Positions 10,500-21,550 of a DNA stretch of 51,471 nucleotides are shown here, piece by piece. The stretch covers positions 1 to 51,471 of the forward strand of contig CAIYTE010000032.1 in the NCBI GenBank assembly GCA_903929045.1, written 5' to 3'. The stretch is from an uncultured Hyphomicrobiales bacterium. Its GTDB lineage: Bacteria; Pseudomonadota; Alphaproteobacteria; Rhizobiales; Xanthobacteraceae. The notes below the pieces were generated by a model. That model was not told where the DNA came from and did not search any database. It saw only the letters and a list, made by a program, of their open reading frames with translations. Each line of letters opens with the position of its first letter. Position 1 is the stretch's first letter. Both the position numbers and the translations under genes were made by a program.

Positions 10500-10586
10500 G
10501 TCAGTAGCGTAGTTCAGCGCGCGGCTTTATCCGCAACGCGCCAGACGAACACTGCACCCGCTGACGCCCGTTACCGAAAAATAAAA

Positions 10587-10620
10587 ACGCCGTGTGCACC
10601 TGCACGCGGCGTATTTTTTT
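10587..10620 (+). terminator. Rho-independent terminator of rpsT
   Basis: A 12-bp stem with one G-U pair (10587-10598 and 10601-10612) is followed by ATTTTTTT. An A-run on the other side means it could work in both directions. Confidence 0.9.
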
Positions 10621-11769
10621 GCTCTGCGTTTGTGTCATACTCGATTGAGTTTATCGCTTCCGATGTGAAGCGCAGGCTACAGCGCAGCGCTTGTTGCGAA
10701 ATTGTCATAGCCTCGTCAGAAAAATCTGCGCGTCGCGATTTTTACTGGACACTCCTCGGCCCTGATTACGAAAGCCCAAGCGCCACGGCCCTTTCTGCGC
10801 ACAAGCTACCTTGTCAGACTGCGCATGAATCTCGCCGCTTACATAATGACTTAGTGGGGATAGCCCGCGAAGGACTTCAGAATCACGGGACTCGCTTGCA
10901 TTTCGAAGGCCGCGTTGAAAATAAAATGTGGCCGCTTTGCACCGCGGTATTGCGGGACGCACGGCCAGATTCACAGCGACTCTTCAACGTGTTGCTAACC
11001 AGTTCTTCATGACTTGCGACTGCCGCGGCACTTCACATCGGTGCGCGGCCGCCTTGCCCGCGCGATTGCCGTTGCTCATCCCCACCTCATGTGTTTTTTT
11101 GTAATCGCGTTCGGGCTTCACCGCACGCGACCAGGAAAAAGGTTCTTCTTCGCGCTCATGCAAGAGTGAGTACGGCGGTCGTTTGTCTGATGACAGGCAC
11201 GGTCGTTGCTCTGAGCAAGAGTGAAGCGGATGAACGCGGAATGACGAGCGAAGCGGAACTTCATCGCAACGTTCGAGTGGCGACGACTGAACGAGACGAC
11301 GGACGTTCAGGCGGCGCGACACTGAGACGAGAGACGTTCCAGGCCGTTAGATCTGGAAGCGAACCAACGACCGGGCGAAACCCGGAACACGAGGGGGCAT
11401 CATGACTGTGCTGGGAAATGTGACTGCACGTTCTATCGCAAGTGGGTCGGTTTCTCTTACGGTCGCTCGTTCTCTCTCCTGTTGCCCTATCTGCGCCACT
11501 CCGCCCGCCCGTCATGCATCAGGGTGTCTGGCGAATTACATCCCGCGCCTGTCGATCTGCCGAGGCAAAGCGCCGCCGCTTCTGAGCTAACGCGCAACGA
11601 TCCTCGACCAATGTCGATCCGTCTCGCGGCCAAAGCGCCAGCGCGACACAAGTCCCCGGCATCACGTCCCGAGTGTTGTTGCGTCTAGATTTCCGGCGCG
11701 TTGGCGGCTTTTCCGCCAGGCCGGTTCACCGAGTTCGTTCAAACCTTCAAGAAAATCGAGCACAAGAAA
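10621..11769. other. Gene-poor 1.15-kb gap between rpsT and dnaA
   Basis: I see no convincing gene. The stretch looks lower in GC than its neighbours, and reading frames in it do not show the strong G/C third-position bias of surrounding genes. It holds imperfect direct repeats (11286-11313 with 11321-11345; CGGTCGTTTGTCTGA-like units near 11176 and 11201), a CCGGG/CCCGG hairpin (11371-11385), and a TGGCGG/CCGCCA hairpin (11702-11718) in the dnaA leader. No perfect DnaA box TTATCCACA was seen; the nearest match, TTATCCGCA, lies before it at 10527-10535. It may hold dnaA control signals or an unrecognised RNA. Confidence 0.6.
11402..11590 (+). CDS. Possible small ORF, doubtful
   Basis: A 62-codon frame whose ATG is preceded at proper distance by GAGGGGG. 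The product has two Cys pairs close together (CCPIC) but resembles nothing I know, and its codon use does not look like the host. It is listed only because of the good ribosome binding site in an otherwise empty gap. Confidence 0.15.
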   Translation: MTVLGNVTARSIASGSVSLTVARSLSCCPICATPPARHASGCLANYIPRLSICRGKAPPLLS

Positions 11770-13197
11770 ATGTCGGACGAAAATCAGGGTGGCTGGGAAC
11801 GAGTCCGCAGCCGCTTGCGCGCCGAAGTCGGCGACGATGTCTATTCGAGCTGGTTTGCCCGTATGGACCTGGAAGCGATCGAAGAAGGCGCCGTGCGCCT
11901 GTCGGTACCGACGCGGTTCCTCAAGAGCTGGATTCAAAATCATTACGCCGAGCGCGTGCTGGCCTGCTGGCAGGCCGAGGACGACACGATCGGCCGCATC
12001 GAACTGACCGTGCGCTCCGCCGTGCTCAAGAACGCCGTCGTGGCCAAGCCGAAGCTCGAAGTCCCGGCGGGTGGCGACATTGGCAACCGTTTCGGCAACA
12101 GCATGGCGGGCCGGCCCATGTCGGCGGGCGACCCGGGCGTGCATGAAGCGCTCGGCGGCTCGCCGCTCGACGCCCGCCTGACCTTCGACAGCTTCGTCGT
12201 CGGCCGCTCCAACACGCTGGCGCATGCCGCCGCCAAGCAGGTCGCCGCCGCGCGCCGCACCGATCCGGTGATGTTCAACCCGCTCTATATCCATGCCGGC
12301 GTCGGCCTCGGAAAAACGCATTTGCTCCAGGCCATCACGTGGGCCGGCAATGCCGCGGGTGAGCGCAAGGTGCTTTATCTCACCGCCGAGAAGTTCATGT
12401 ACGGCTTCGTGTCGGCGCTGCGCACCCAGACCGCGCTGGCCTTTAAGGAAGCGTTGCGCGGTATCGGCGTGCTGGTGATCGACGACCTTCAATTCCTGCA
12501 GGGCAAGTCGACGCAGGCCGAGTTCTGCCACACCCTCAATGCGCTGATCGATGCCGGCCGTCAGGTCATCATCGCCTCCGACCGCCCGCCGTCCGACCTA
12601 GAAAGCCTCGACGACCGCGTGCGCTCGCGGCTGGCCGGCGGTCTCGTGGTCGAGATGGGGTCGCTTGGCGAAGAACTGCGGCTCGAAATTCTCAAAGCCC
12701 GCGTCCAGGCGGCGCGCGCCTATCACCCGACCTTCGACGTGCCGCTGCCGGTGCTGGCCTATATCGCCAAGACCGTCACCCATAACGGCCGCGACCTGGA
12801 AGGCGCGCTCAACCGCCTGCTCGCCCATAACAAGCTCACCGGCCATGCCGTGACGCTGGAAATGGCGGAGCGCGAGGTCCGCGACCTGATCCGGCCGCAG
12901 GAGCCCAAGCGGGTCAAGATCGAGGACATCCAGCGCATCGTCGCCCGGCAGTACAATGTCAGCCGCTCGGACCTGCTGTCGTCCCGCCGCACGGCCAACG
13001 TGGTGCGTCCCCGGCAAGTGGCCATGTATCTGGCCAAGACGCTGACGCTGCGGTCCCTGCCCGAGATCGGGCGCCGGTTCGGCGGCCGCGACCACACCAC
13101 GGTCCTGCACGCCGTGCGCAAGATCGAGGGCCTGGTCGGCGCCGACATGGCGCTGGCCGAGGAAATCGAAATCCTCAAGCGCCAGCTGCAAGAATAA
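11770..13197 (+). CDS. dnaA: Chromosomal replication initiator protein DnaA
   Basis: A protein of 475 residues. Domain I begins [21 protein letters not shown]; a short variable linker is followed by the AAA+ domain with Walker A GVGLGKTH (about 178-185) and Walker [11 protein letters not shown]; the C-terminal helix-turn-helix DnaA signature is [17 protein letters not shown]. The protein binds DnaA boxes at oriC and opens the duplex. The ATG at 11770 begins the conserved MSDENQGGW; a TTG at 11701 in the same frame would add 23 residues and is less likely. The ribosome binding site is weak. It is upstream of dnaN, recF and gyrB as in many bacteria. Confidence 0.98.
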   Translation: MSDENQGGWERVRSRLRAEVGDDVYSSWFARMDLEAIEEGAVRLSVPTRFLKSWIQNHYAERVLACWQAEDDTIGRIELTVRSAVLKNAVVAKPKLEVPAGGDIGNRFGNSMAGRPMSAGDPGVHEALGGSPLDARLTFDSFVVGRSNTLAHAAAKQVAAARRTDPVMFNPLYIHAGVGLGKTHLLQAITWAGNAAGERKVLYLTAEKFMYGFVSALRTQTALAFKEALRGIGVLVIDDLQFLQGKSTQAEFCHTLNALIDAGRQVIIASDRPPSDLESLDDRVRSRLAGGLVVEMGSLGEELRLEILKARVQAARAYHPTFDVPLPVLAYIAKTVTHNGRDLEGALNRLLAHNKLTGHAVTLEMAEREVRDLIRPQEPKRVKIEDIQRIVARQYNVSRSDLLSSRRTANVVRPRQVAMYLAKTLTLRSLPEIGRRFGGRDHTTVLHAVRKIEGLVGADMALAEEIEILKRQLQE

Positions 13198-13218
13198 TCG
13201 GCGGTTCAGCCCTCCAGG

Positions 13219-13242
13219 CGGTGTCCACAGCTGTGGACACCG
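13219..13242. promoter_or_regulatory. 24-bp perfect palindrome after dnaA
   Basis: A perfect palindrome centred on CAGCTG contains GTGTCCACA and its inverse; each matches the last six bases of the DnaA box TTATCCACA. It lies 22 bases after the dnaA stop and about 165 bases before dnaN. It may be a DnaA-responsive site or simply an RNA hairpin. Confidence 0.55.
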
Positions 13243-13255
13243 TGGGGATATGATC

Positions 13256-13310
13256 GGGGAGCAAAAAGCGCTCTTGCGGAATTGCCGCGCTCTTGTCACC
13301 TTTGCTCCCC
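13256..13310. promoter_or_regulatory. Long interrupted hairpin in the dnaA-dnaN gap
   Basis: Outer arms GGGGAGCAAA (13256-13265) and TTTGCTCCCC (13301-13310) are perfect inverted repeats enclosing AGCGC/GCGCT and GCGG/CCGC pairs. It lies between the palindrome and dnaN and could form a stable RNA structure or cruciform. Confidence 0.55.
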
Positions 13311-13407
13311 GGCCCCGCATTCCGCGGGCGGCCGGCTTGGCGCCACGACTTCAATCAGGTTGTGCCTTGTTTGAAGGTCTTGTGAGAGGCGCCGAAGCGG
13401 GTTTTCC

Positions 13408-14526
13408 ATGAAAGTTACAGTCGAGCGTGCAGAGCTGCTGAAGTCGCTGGGTCACGTCCATCGCGTGGTCGAACGGCGCAACACCATCCCGATCCTCGCC
13501 AACGTCCTGATCAAGGCCGACAAGGGCAAGCTCAGCCTCAAGGCGACCGATCTCGACCTCGAAATGACCGACGGCATCGCCGCCGAGGTCGCGCCGGGCG
13601 GCGCCACCACCGTGCCGGCGCATATGTTCTACGAAATCGTGCGCAAGCTGCCCGAGGGCACGCAGATCGTCATCGAAGGCTCCGGCGACCGCGCCGTGCT
13701 TTCGATCCGTGCCGGCCGTTCGCGCTTCACGCTGCAGACGCTGCCGGAAAGCGATTTCCCCGATCTCGCCGCCGGCGAGATGACGCATTCGTTCAAGGTC
13801 GGCGCCGGCGATCTCAAGCGGCTGATCGACAAGACGCAGTTCGCGATCTCGACCGAAGAGACGCGCTACTATCTCAACGGCATCTATCTGCACGTCGCAG
13901 GCTCAGCGAAGGACGGCAAGCTGCGCGCGGTCGCGACCGACGGTCATCGTCTGGCGCAGGTCGAACTTCCGCTGCCGGAAGGCGCGGCGGGCATGCCCGG
14001 CATCATCGTGCCGCGTAAAACGGTCGCCGAAGTGCAGCGCCTGATCGAAACCAGCGAAGGCGAAATCGCCATCGAACTGTCCGCCGGCAAGATCCGTTTC
14101 ACCATCGGCAACGCCGTGCTGACCTCGAAACTGATCGACGGCACCTTCCCCGATTACGGCCGCGTCATTCCGGCCAATAACGACAAGAGCCTGGTCGTCG
14201 ACAAAAAGGATTTCGAGGCCGCGGTTGACCGCGTCTCGACCGTGTCGAGCGAACGCGGCCGCGCCGTGAAACTCGCCGTCAGCGGCGGCAAGCTGGTTCT
14301 GTCGGTGACCAACCCGGACAGCGGCAGCGCCACGGAAGAGCTCGAAGTCGAGTACGACAGCGAAGCGTTGGATATCGGTTTCAACTCGCGCTACCTGCTC
14401 GACATCGCCGCGCAGATCGAGGGCGAAGTCGCGGTGCTGAAACTGGCCGATCCCGGCTCGCCGACGCTCATTCAGGACAAGGACGCCAAGGGCGCGCTCT
14501 ATGTGCTGATGCCGATGCGGGTGTGA
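13408..14526 (+). CDS. dnaN: DNA polymerase III subunit beta (sliding clamp)
   Basis: A protein of 372 residues, the family length, made of three similar clamp domains. Recognisable segments are MKVTVERAELLKSLGHVHRV, the central STEETRYYLNGIYLHV, VATDGHRLA, and the C-terminal ending YVLMPMRV. The dimeric ring tethers the replicative polymerase and other partners to DNA. It follows dnaA after 210 bases that contain two large inverted repeats, so it may have its own promoter; recF follows after 37 bases and is probably co-transcribed. Confidence 0.98.
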   Translation: MKVTVERAELLKSLGHVHRVVERRNTIPILANVLIKADKGKLSLKATDLDLEMTDGIAAEVAPGGATTVPAHMFYEIVRKLPEGTQIVIEGSGDRAVLSIRAGRSRFTLQTLPESDFPDLAAGEMTHSFKVGAGDLKRLIDKTQFAISTEETRYYLNGIYLHVAGSAKDGKLRAVATDGHRLAQVELPLPEGAAGMPGIIVPRKTVAEVQRLIETSEGEIAIELSAGKIRFTIGNAVLTSKLIDGTFPDYGRVIPANNDKSLVVDKKDFEAAVDRVSTVSSERGRAVKLAVSGGKLVLSVTNPDSGSATEELEVEYDSEALDIGFNSRYLLDIAAQIEGEVAVLKLADPGSPTLIQDKDAKGALYVLMPMRV

Positions 14527-14563
14527 CGTTTCACACTGCTGGCTCCGGTGGTAAGGCAGGCCG

Positions 14564-15709
14564 ATGACCGCCGCCTTCATCCAACGCCTGACGCTGACGA
14601 ACTTCCGCAGCTATCATGCTGCGCAAGTGTCGTTCGATCGCGCCGGGCCGGTGGTGCTGACCGGTGCCAACGGTGCCGGCAAGACCAATCTGATTGAAGC
14701 CATCTCGCTGCTGGCGCCGGGCCGCGGCCTGCGCCGCGCCACGATGGACGAGCTCGCTTTCGCTGAAGGTGATGGTTCCTGGGCCGTGTCCGCCGAGATC
14801 GAGGGCATGATGGGCCTGTCGACGCTCGGCACCGGCATCGAGCCGCCAGCGGCGGAGGCCACGACCAATTCGCGCAAGTGCCGCATCGACCGTGAAGCCG
14901 TCGGCTCCGCGACCGCGTTTGCCGATCATCTGCGCGTGGTGTGGCTGACGCCGTCGATGGATCCCTTGTTCAACGGCCCGGCGTCGGAACGCCGGCGCTT
15001 TCTCGACCGGCTTGTGCTCGCCGTTGACGCGCAGCATTCCAGCCGCGTCTCGGCGCTGGAGCGGTCGCTGCGCTCGCGCAATCGATTGCTCGAGGATCCG
15101 CGCAGCGATCCGCATTGGCTCGACGCAATCGAGCACGAGACCGCGGAAGTCGCCGTCGCGGTGGCTGCCGCACGCGCCGAGACCGTTAATCGCCTTGCCG
15201 GCGCGTTGGAAGCCTCGCGCGGCCAATCACCGGAATTTCCCATGCCCGAGATCGCGCTCGAGGGCTGGATGGAAAAGATGCTGCCGACCGCGCGCGCCAT
15301 CGAGATTGAGGATCGATACCGCACGCTTCTGAAAGAGAACCGCGCGCGCGATGCCGCCGCGGGCCGCACACTCGACGGCCCTCATCTGTCCGACTTGTCG
15401 GTCATCCACGCCGCCAAAGGCATTGAGGCGGCGAACTCATCGACGGGTGAGCAGAAAGCGCTGTTGATCCGGCTGATCCTCGCGCACGCGCGGCTCATCA
15501 AGGAAATGACCGGTTACGCCCCGCTCCTGCTGCTCGACGAAGTCGTCGCCCATCTGGACCCCGGACGGCGTGCGTCGCTCTACGACGCGCTGTCAGCGCT
15601 TGGCGCACAGGTCTGGATGACGGGTGCGGATCCGGCGGCCTTCGGCGACATTACGGACCGCGCGCACGTTCTGGTCGTGCAGGGCGGCCATGTCGGCCCA
15701 GCCGCCTGA
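14564..15709 (+). CDS. recF: DNA replication and repair protein RecF
   Basis: A protein of 381 residues, an SMC-like ATPase that with RecO and RecR loads RecA at gapped DNA. Walker A is GANGAGKTNL (about residues 34-43), the ABC-type signature is SSTGEQKALLI, and Walker B is LLLLDEVVAHLD. The N-terminal LTLTNFRSYH is typical. It lies 37 bases after dnaN. The next gene begins after about 130 bases. Confidence 0.97.
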   Translation: MTAAFIQRLTLTNFRSYHAAQVSFDRAGPVVLTGANGAGKTNLIEAISLLAPGRGLRRATMDELAFAEGDGSWAVSAEIEGMMGLSTLGTGIEPPAAEATTNSRKCRIDREAVGSATAFADHLRVVWLTPSMDPLFNGPASERRRFLDRLVLAVDAQHSSRVSALERSLRSRNRLLEDPRSDPHWLDAIEHETAEVAVAVAAARAETVNRLAGALEASRGQSPEFPMPEIALEGWMEKMLPTARAIEIEDRYRTLLKENRARDAAAGRTLDGPHLSDLSVIHAAKGIEAANSSTGEQKALLIRLILAHARLIKEMTGYAPLLLLDEVVAHLDPGRRASLYDALSALGAQVWMTGADPAAFGDITDRAHVLVVQGGHVGPAA

Positions 15710-15843
15710 AGTTCCAATAAGTATCTGGTTACATTCTATTAATCGAGACAACTTGAACTGTCTGAAAACAGGAACCATCGCGGTCGCCAGCCCTTAACCC
15801 AGCGACGCCGGCGTGGGGACCGGCACCTGGGACGGAGCGGGCG

Positions 15844-16035
15844 ATGAAGACACATACGGCCATGGATCAAGTGAGACGCGACTTGCTCGTCGCGCTGGAC
15901 CACACACGCGCCGATCTCGACCGCGTCGAACTCCTGAGCGCGGCAATGAGCGCCTTCAGCAAACCGGTTCCGGAATACGAACCGCGGTTCCACCACATGC
16001 ACGAACTCGCGCTCACCAAGCACGAGATCCACTAA
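15844..16035 (+). CDS. Small hypothetical protein downstream of recF
   Basis: A protein of 63 residues, predicted mostly helical, rich in His, Arg, Asp and Glu (for example RRDLLVALDHTRADLDRVEL). GGAGCGGG lies 4-11 bases upstream of the ATG, and codon use is host-like, which argues for a real gene. No domain is recognised. It ends 7 bases from the convergent CLC gene. Confidence 0.5.
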   Translation: MKTHTAMDQVRRDLLVALDHTRADLDRVELLSAAMSAFSKPVPEYEPRFHHMHELALTKHEIH

Positions 16036-16042
16036 GTCCGCG

Positions 16043-17794
16043 CTACAGTTCGCCCAGCAGCTCCCGGCGCTGCCGCTCCGATGCATCGGCGAACCGCCGC
16101 AACGTATGCGCTTCGCTGAGCAGACCGACGACGTGCCTGCGCTCTAGGCTGGCGACAACCGCCATCGACTCCGCCTCGAACTTGCCGAAAGCCGCGATGG
16201 CCTCCTGCGCCGTTTGTTGCGGCAACAGCATGTGATGGGTGTGATGCAGGATGTCGCGCAACGGTATCGTTCCCACCAATTCGGAAGCGTGCGCTTCGGC
16301 CACCATCACCATGCCGGCATAGGAGCCTTCCTCATCGACGGCGATCACCTGATTGGTCGATCCCAGCGGAAACGCTTCGCGGAACGCGGCGATCGTCGAT
16401 TCCACCGGCGACGTGCGCACATCGGCGCGCATCATCTGCGCCACGTTGAGATCGCGGATCCAGCCGACGTCGGCGGCGCCGCGAATGGCCTGACCGCGCA
16501 GATGAAAGCGCCAGGTGGTGAACGAATAACCGAACAGTTCGCGCGTCACCTGCATCGACACGATCACGGCAATCAACACGGCGGTGGTGAGCCAGAGATC
16601 GCCCGTCGTTTCCAGCGCAATGAAGGTCATGGTCAGCGGGCCGCCGATCACCGAGACCGAAACGGCGCTCATGCCGATGATGGCGTAGATATTCGCATCC
16701 GCGGCAACGCCGATCGCGTTCAGCCCCGCGGCAAAGATTTGCCCGCCGAGCGAACCGAGCAGCAACGAGGCGAAGAACAAACCGCCACGGAATCCGCTGC
16801 CGAGCGACAGGATTGAGGCCCCCGATTTGAGCAGGAAAATCAGGGCGATTGTGGCCAGCGGCAATTTCAAATCGCTGGTCAAATGCAGAGCGCCGTGACC
16901 CGAAGACAGAACCTGCGGCGAGATGAGTGCCAGCAGCCCGACCAGCGCACCGCCGATCATCGGGCGCAACGCGGGTTTGATGCGGGCCTTGGAGAACAAC
17001 ACTTCACAGGCCGCGACGCCGCGCATCAGCAGGATGCCGAAGCCCGCCGCGACCAACCCCAGACCGGCGGCGATGGCGATGTCGTGCACCGCCACCTGCG
17101 ACACGACATTCACGGTGGCGCCGATGCTGTCTTGCGTGAACGCACGCGCCGTGAGGTAGCCGACCAAAGATGCCACGCCGACCGGCGCCAGAGAGGCCGC
17201 GGCGTAACTGCCGATGATCAGTTCGAAGCCGTAAAACGCGCCGCCCAGGGGCGCGCCGAAGGCCCCGGCGATCGCGCCCGCGGCGCCGCAGCCGACCAGC
17301 ACGCGCATGTCACTGCGCCGCAGCCGGAAGGCGCCGCCGATCTTGGAGGCAAGGCCGCTGGCGAGTTGGGTATAGCCGGCCTCCAGGCCAACCGATGCGC
17401 CAACGCCGCTCGACCAGAGCGTCTGCGCCGCGACGATGAGGCTGCCGCGCATCGACATACGCCCGCCATGCAGGGCATTGGCCTCGATCGGATCGACCTC
17501 GGTGCCACGGCGGCGGGCGACATAGGCCGACACCAAGCCGAACAGGAGGCCGCCGATCGCCGGCACCAGAATGACGTGGACCGGGTCGAGCCAGCCTTGC
17601 GCCGACAGCCGGGTGCCCAGCGCCAGCCTGAACAATGTGACGTGCATCAACTCGACCAGCGCGCCCATGACAGCGACGACGAGGCCGGCCAAAGCCCCCG
17701 CCAGCGCCGCGAGGACAATGATGCTGGATTCCCGCGTGCGAGCGATGGCGCGGAGGCGGTGCGGGACTTCAAAGGAGAATGAGGACCAATCCAT
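16043..17794 (-). CDS. CLC-family chloride channel/antiporter with C-terminal CBS pair
   Basis: A protein of 583 residues: a multi-helix CLC membrane domain (about 25-440) and a cytoplasmic CBS region (about 450-575). The CLC fold is clear from GVGASVGLEAGYTQL, AAGAIAGAFGAPLGGAFYG and GSGFRGGLFFASLLLG. The selectivity motifs differ from E. coli ClcA: GREGP is GLEAG (the gating Glu is kept, the Pro lost), the GSGIP segment appears as GTEVDP, and the GGIFAP segment as RGGLFFAS. Ion selectivity is therefore uncertain. CBS domains usually bind adenine nucleotides. It is convergent with the recF-side ORF and divergent from gyrB. Confidence 0.9.
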   Translation of the reverse strand: MDWSSFSFEVPHRLRAIARTRESSIIVLAALAGALAGLVVAVMGALVELMHVTLFRLALGTRLSAQGWLDPVHVILVPAIGGLLFGLVSAYVARRRGTEVDPIEANALHGGRMSMRGSLIVAAQTLWSSGVGASVGLEAGYTQLASGLASKIGGAFRLRRSDMRVLVGCGAAGAIAGAFGAPLGGAFYGFELIIGSYAAASLAPVGVASLVGYLTARAFTQDSIGATVNVVSQVAVHDIAIAAGLGLVAAGFGILLMRGVAACEVLFSKARIKPALRPMIGGALVGLLALISPQVLSSGHGALHLTSDLKLPLATIALIFLLKSGASILSLGSGFRGGLFFASLLLGSLGGQIFAAGLNAIGVAADANIYAIIGMSAVSVSVIGGPLTMTFIALETTGDLWLTTAVLIAVIVSMQVTRELFGYSFTTWRFHLRGQAIRGAADVGWIRDLNVAQMMRADVRTSPVESTIAAFREAFPLGSTNQVIAVDEEGSYAGMVMVAEAHASELVGTIPLRDILHHTHHMLLPQQTAQEAIAAFGKFEAESMAVVASLERRHVVGLLSEAHTLRRFADASERQRRELLGEL

Positions 17795-20538
<2,744 letters not shown>

Positions 20539-20586
20539 CGGCGCCGGCGGGCGCCGCGGGCCCGCCACCACCGCGGTCGGTAGCCG

Positions 20587-21549
20587 ATGACTGGATTGCC
20601 GGCCTGGATCGCCGCCGCGCTGCAAAGCAAGCTCGAGAACGTATCGCGCAACGATTTGCGCGAACGGGCGCAGGCGATCTCCAATGCCTATCGCGCCGGC
20701 GCCTCCAGCGACCTCATCCGCTCCGACCTCGATGCGCTCGCTTATGCCGTGGTGCGTTTGCCCGCGACCTATGCCGCCGTCCGCGCGGCGCTGACGCACA
20801 CCATGGAGATGGTGCCGGACTTCGCGCCGCAATCGCTCGTGGATATCGGCTGCGGACCCGGCACCGCCGCTTGGGCTGCACTTGATGCGTGGCGGTCGGT
20901 GAGCCACGCCACGCTCATCGACCGCAATCCGCGATTGCTCGAGCTCGCACGTCAGCTGCGCCATCCACATCAGGGCGGCATCGATTTCGTGCAGGGCGAG
21001 ATGGCGAAAACCGCCGGCACTACGCCGAAGGCCGATGTGGTGATGGCGTCCTACGCGCTCACCGAAATTCCGGCGGCGGCGCTCAGCGGCATTCTCGGTG
21101 CGCTGTGGGATCGTGCCGGGAAGATGCTGGTCATCGTCGAACCGGGCACCGTCGCCGGTTTCCAGCGCATCCTCGCCTATCGCGACCTGCTGCTGGCGCA
21201 AGGCGCGCGCATCCTCGCGCCGTGCTCGCATGAGAGCCTGTGCCCGCTCGTGAGCAACGAACGCTGGTGTCACTTCGGCGTGCGGCTGCCGCGCTCGCGC
21301 GACCACCTGATCGTCAAGGATGCCGACGTGCCGTTCGAGGACGAGAAGTTTTCGTATCTTGTCGCGGCACGGGATCTAGGCAGTGCCTGGGGCCACCGCG
21401 TGCTGGCCACGCCGCGCGTGAGCAAGGCTGCCGTCACGCTCTCGCTCTGCGCACCCGAACGTGTGGACGAACGCAGCATCGAGCGGCGACAGAAGGATGC
21501 CTATCGCGCCGCCAAAAGGCTCGACTGGGGCGACCTGATCGATCTGTAA
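20587..21549 (+). CDS. Rsm22-family small-subunit ribosomal methyltransferase-like protein
   Basis: A protein of 320 residues of the Rsm22 family, relatives of the mitochondrial small-subunit assembly factor Rsm22/METTL17. A Rossmann methyltransferase core shows VDIGCGPGTAAWAAL and the later KADVVMASYALTEIP. After it, PCSHESLCPL and ERWCHF, with a further Cys in LSLCAPE, match the cysteine cluster that binds an iron-sulfur cluster in the mitochondrial relative. Bacterial function is poorly defined. It starts 48 bases after gyrB and may be co-transcribed. Confidence 0.88.
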   Translation: MTGLPAWIAAALQSKLENVSRNDLRERAQAISNAYRAGASSDLIRSDLDALAYAVVRLPATYAAVRAALTHTMEMVPDFAPQSLVDIGCGPGTAAWAALDAWRSVSHATLIDRNPRLLELARQLRHPHQGGIDFVQGEMAKTAGTTPKADVVMASYALTEIPAAALSGILGALWDRAGKMLVIVEPGTVAGFQRILAYRDLLLAQGARILAPCSHESLCPLVSNERWCHFGVRLPRSRDHLIVKDADVPFEDEKFSYLVAARDLGSAWGHRVLATPRVSKAAVTLSLCAPERVDERSIERRQKDAYRAAKRLDWGDLIDL

Positions 21550-21550
21550 C

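Noticed and set aside
10527-10535. DnaA box-like TTATCCGCA after rpsT
   Set aside because: One mismatch, isolated, and before the terminator; not enough to call an origin.
10632-11012. A 126-codon plus-strand frame after rpsT
   Set aside because: It starts at GTG without a ribosome binding site, its third codon positions lack the strong G/C bias of neighbouring genes, and the product resembles nothing known.
10984-11405. Overlapping frames of about 100 codons on both strands
   Set aside because: They overlap each other, lack ribosome binding sites and show no recognisable protein features.
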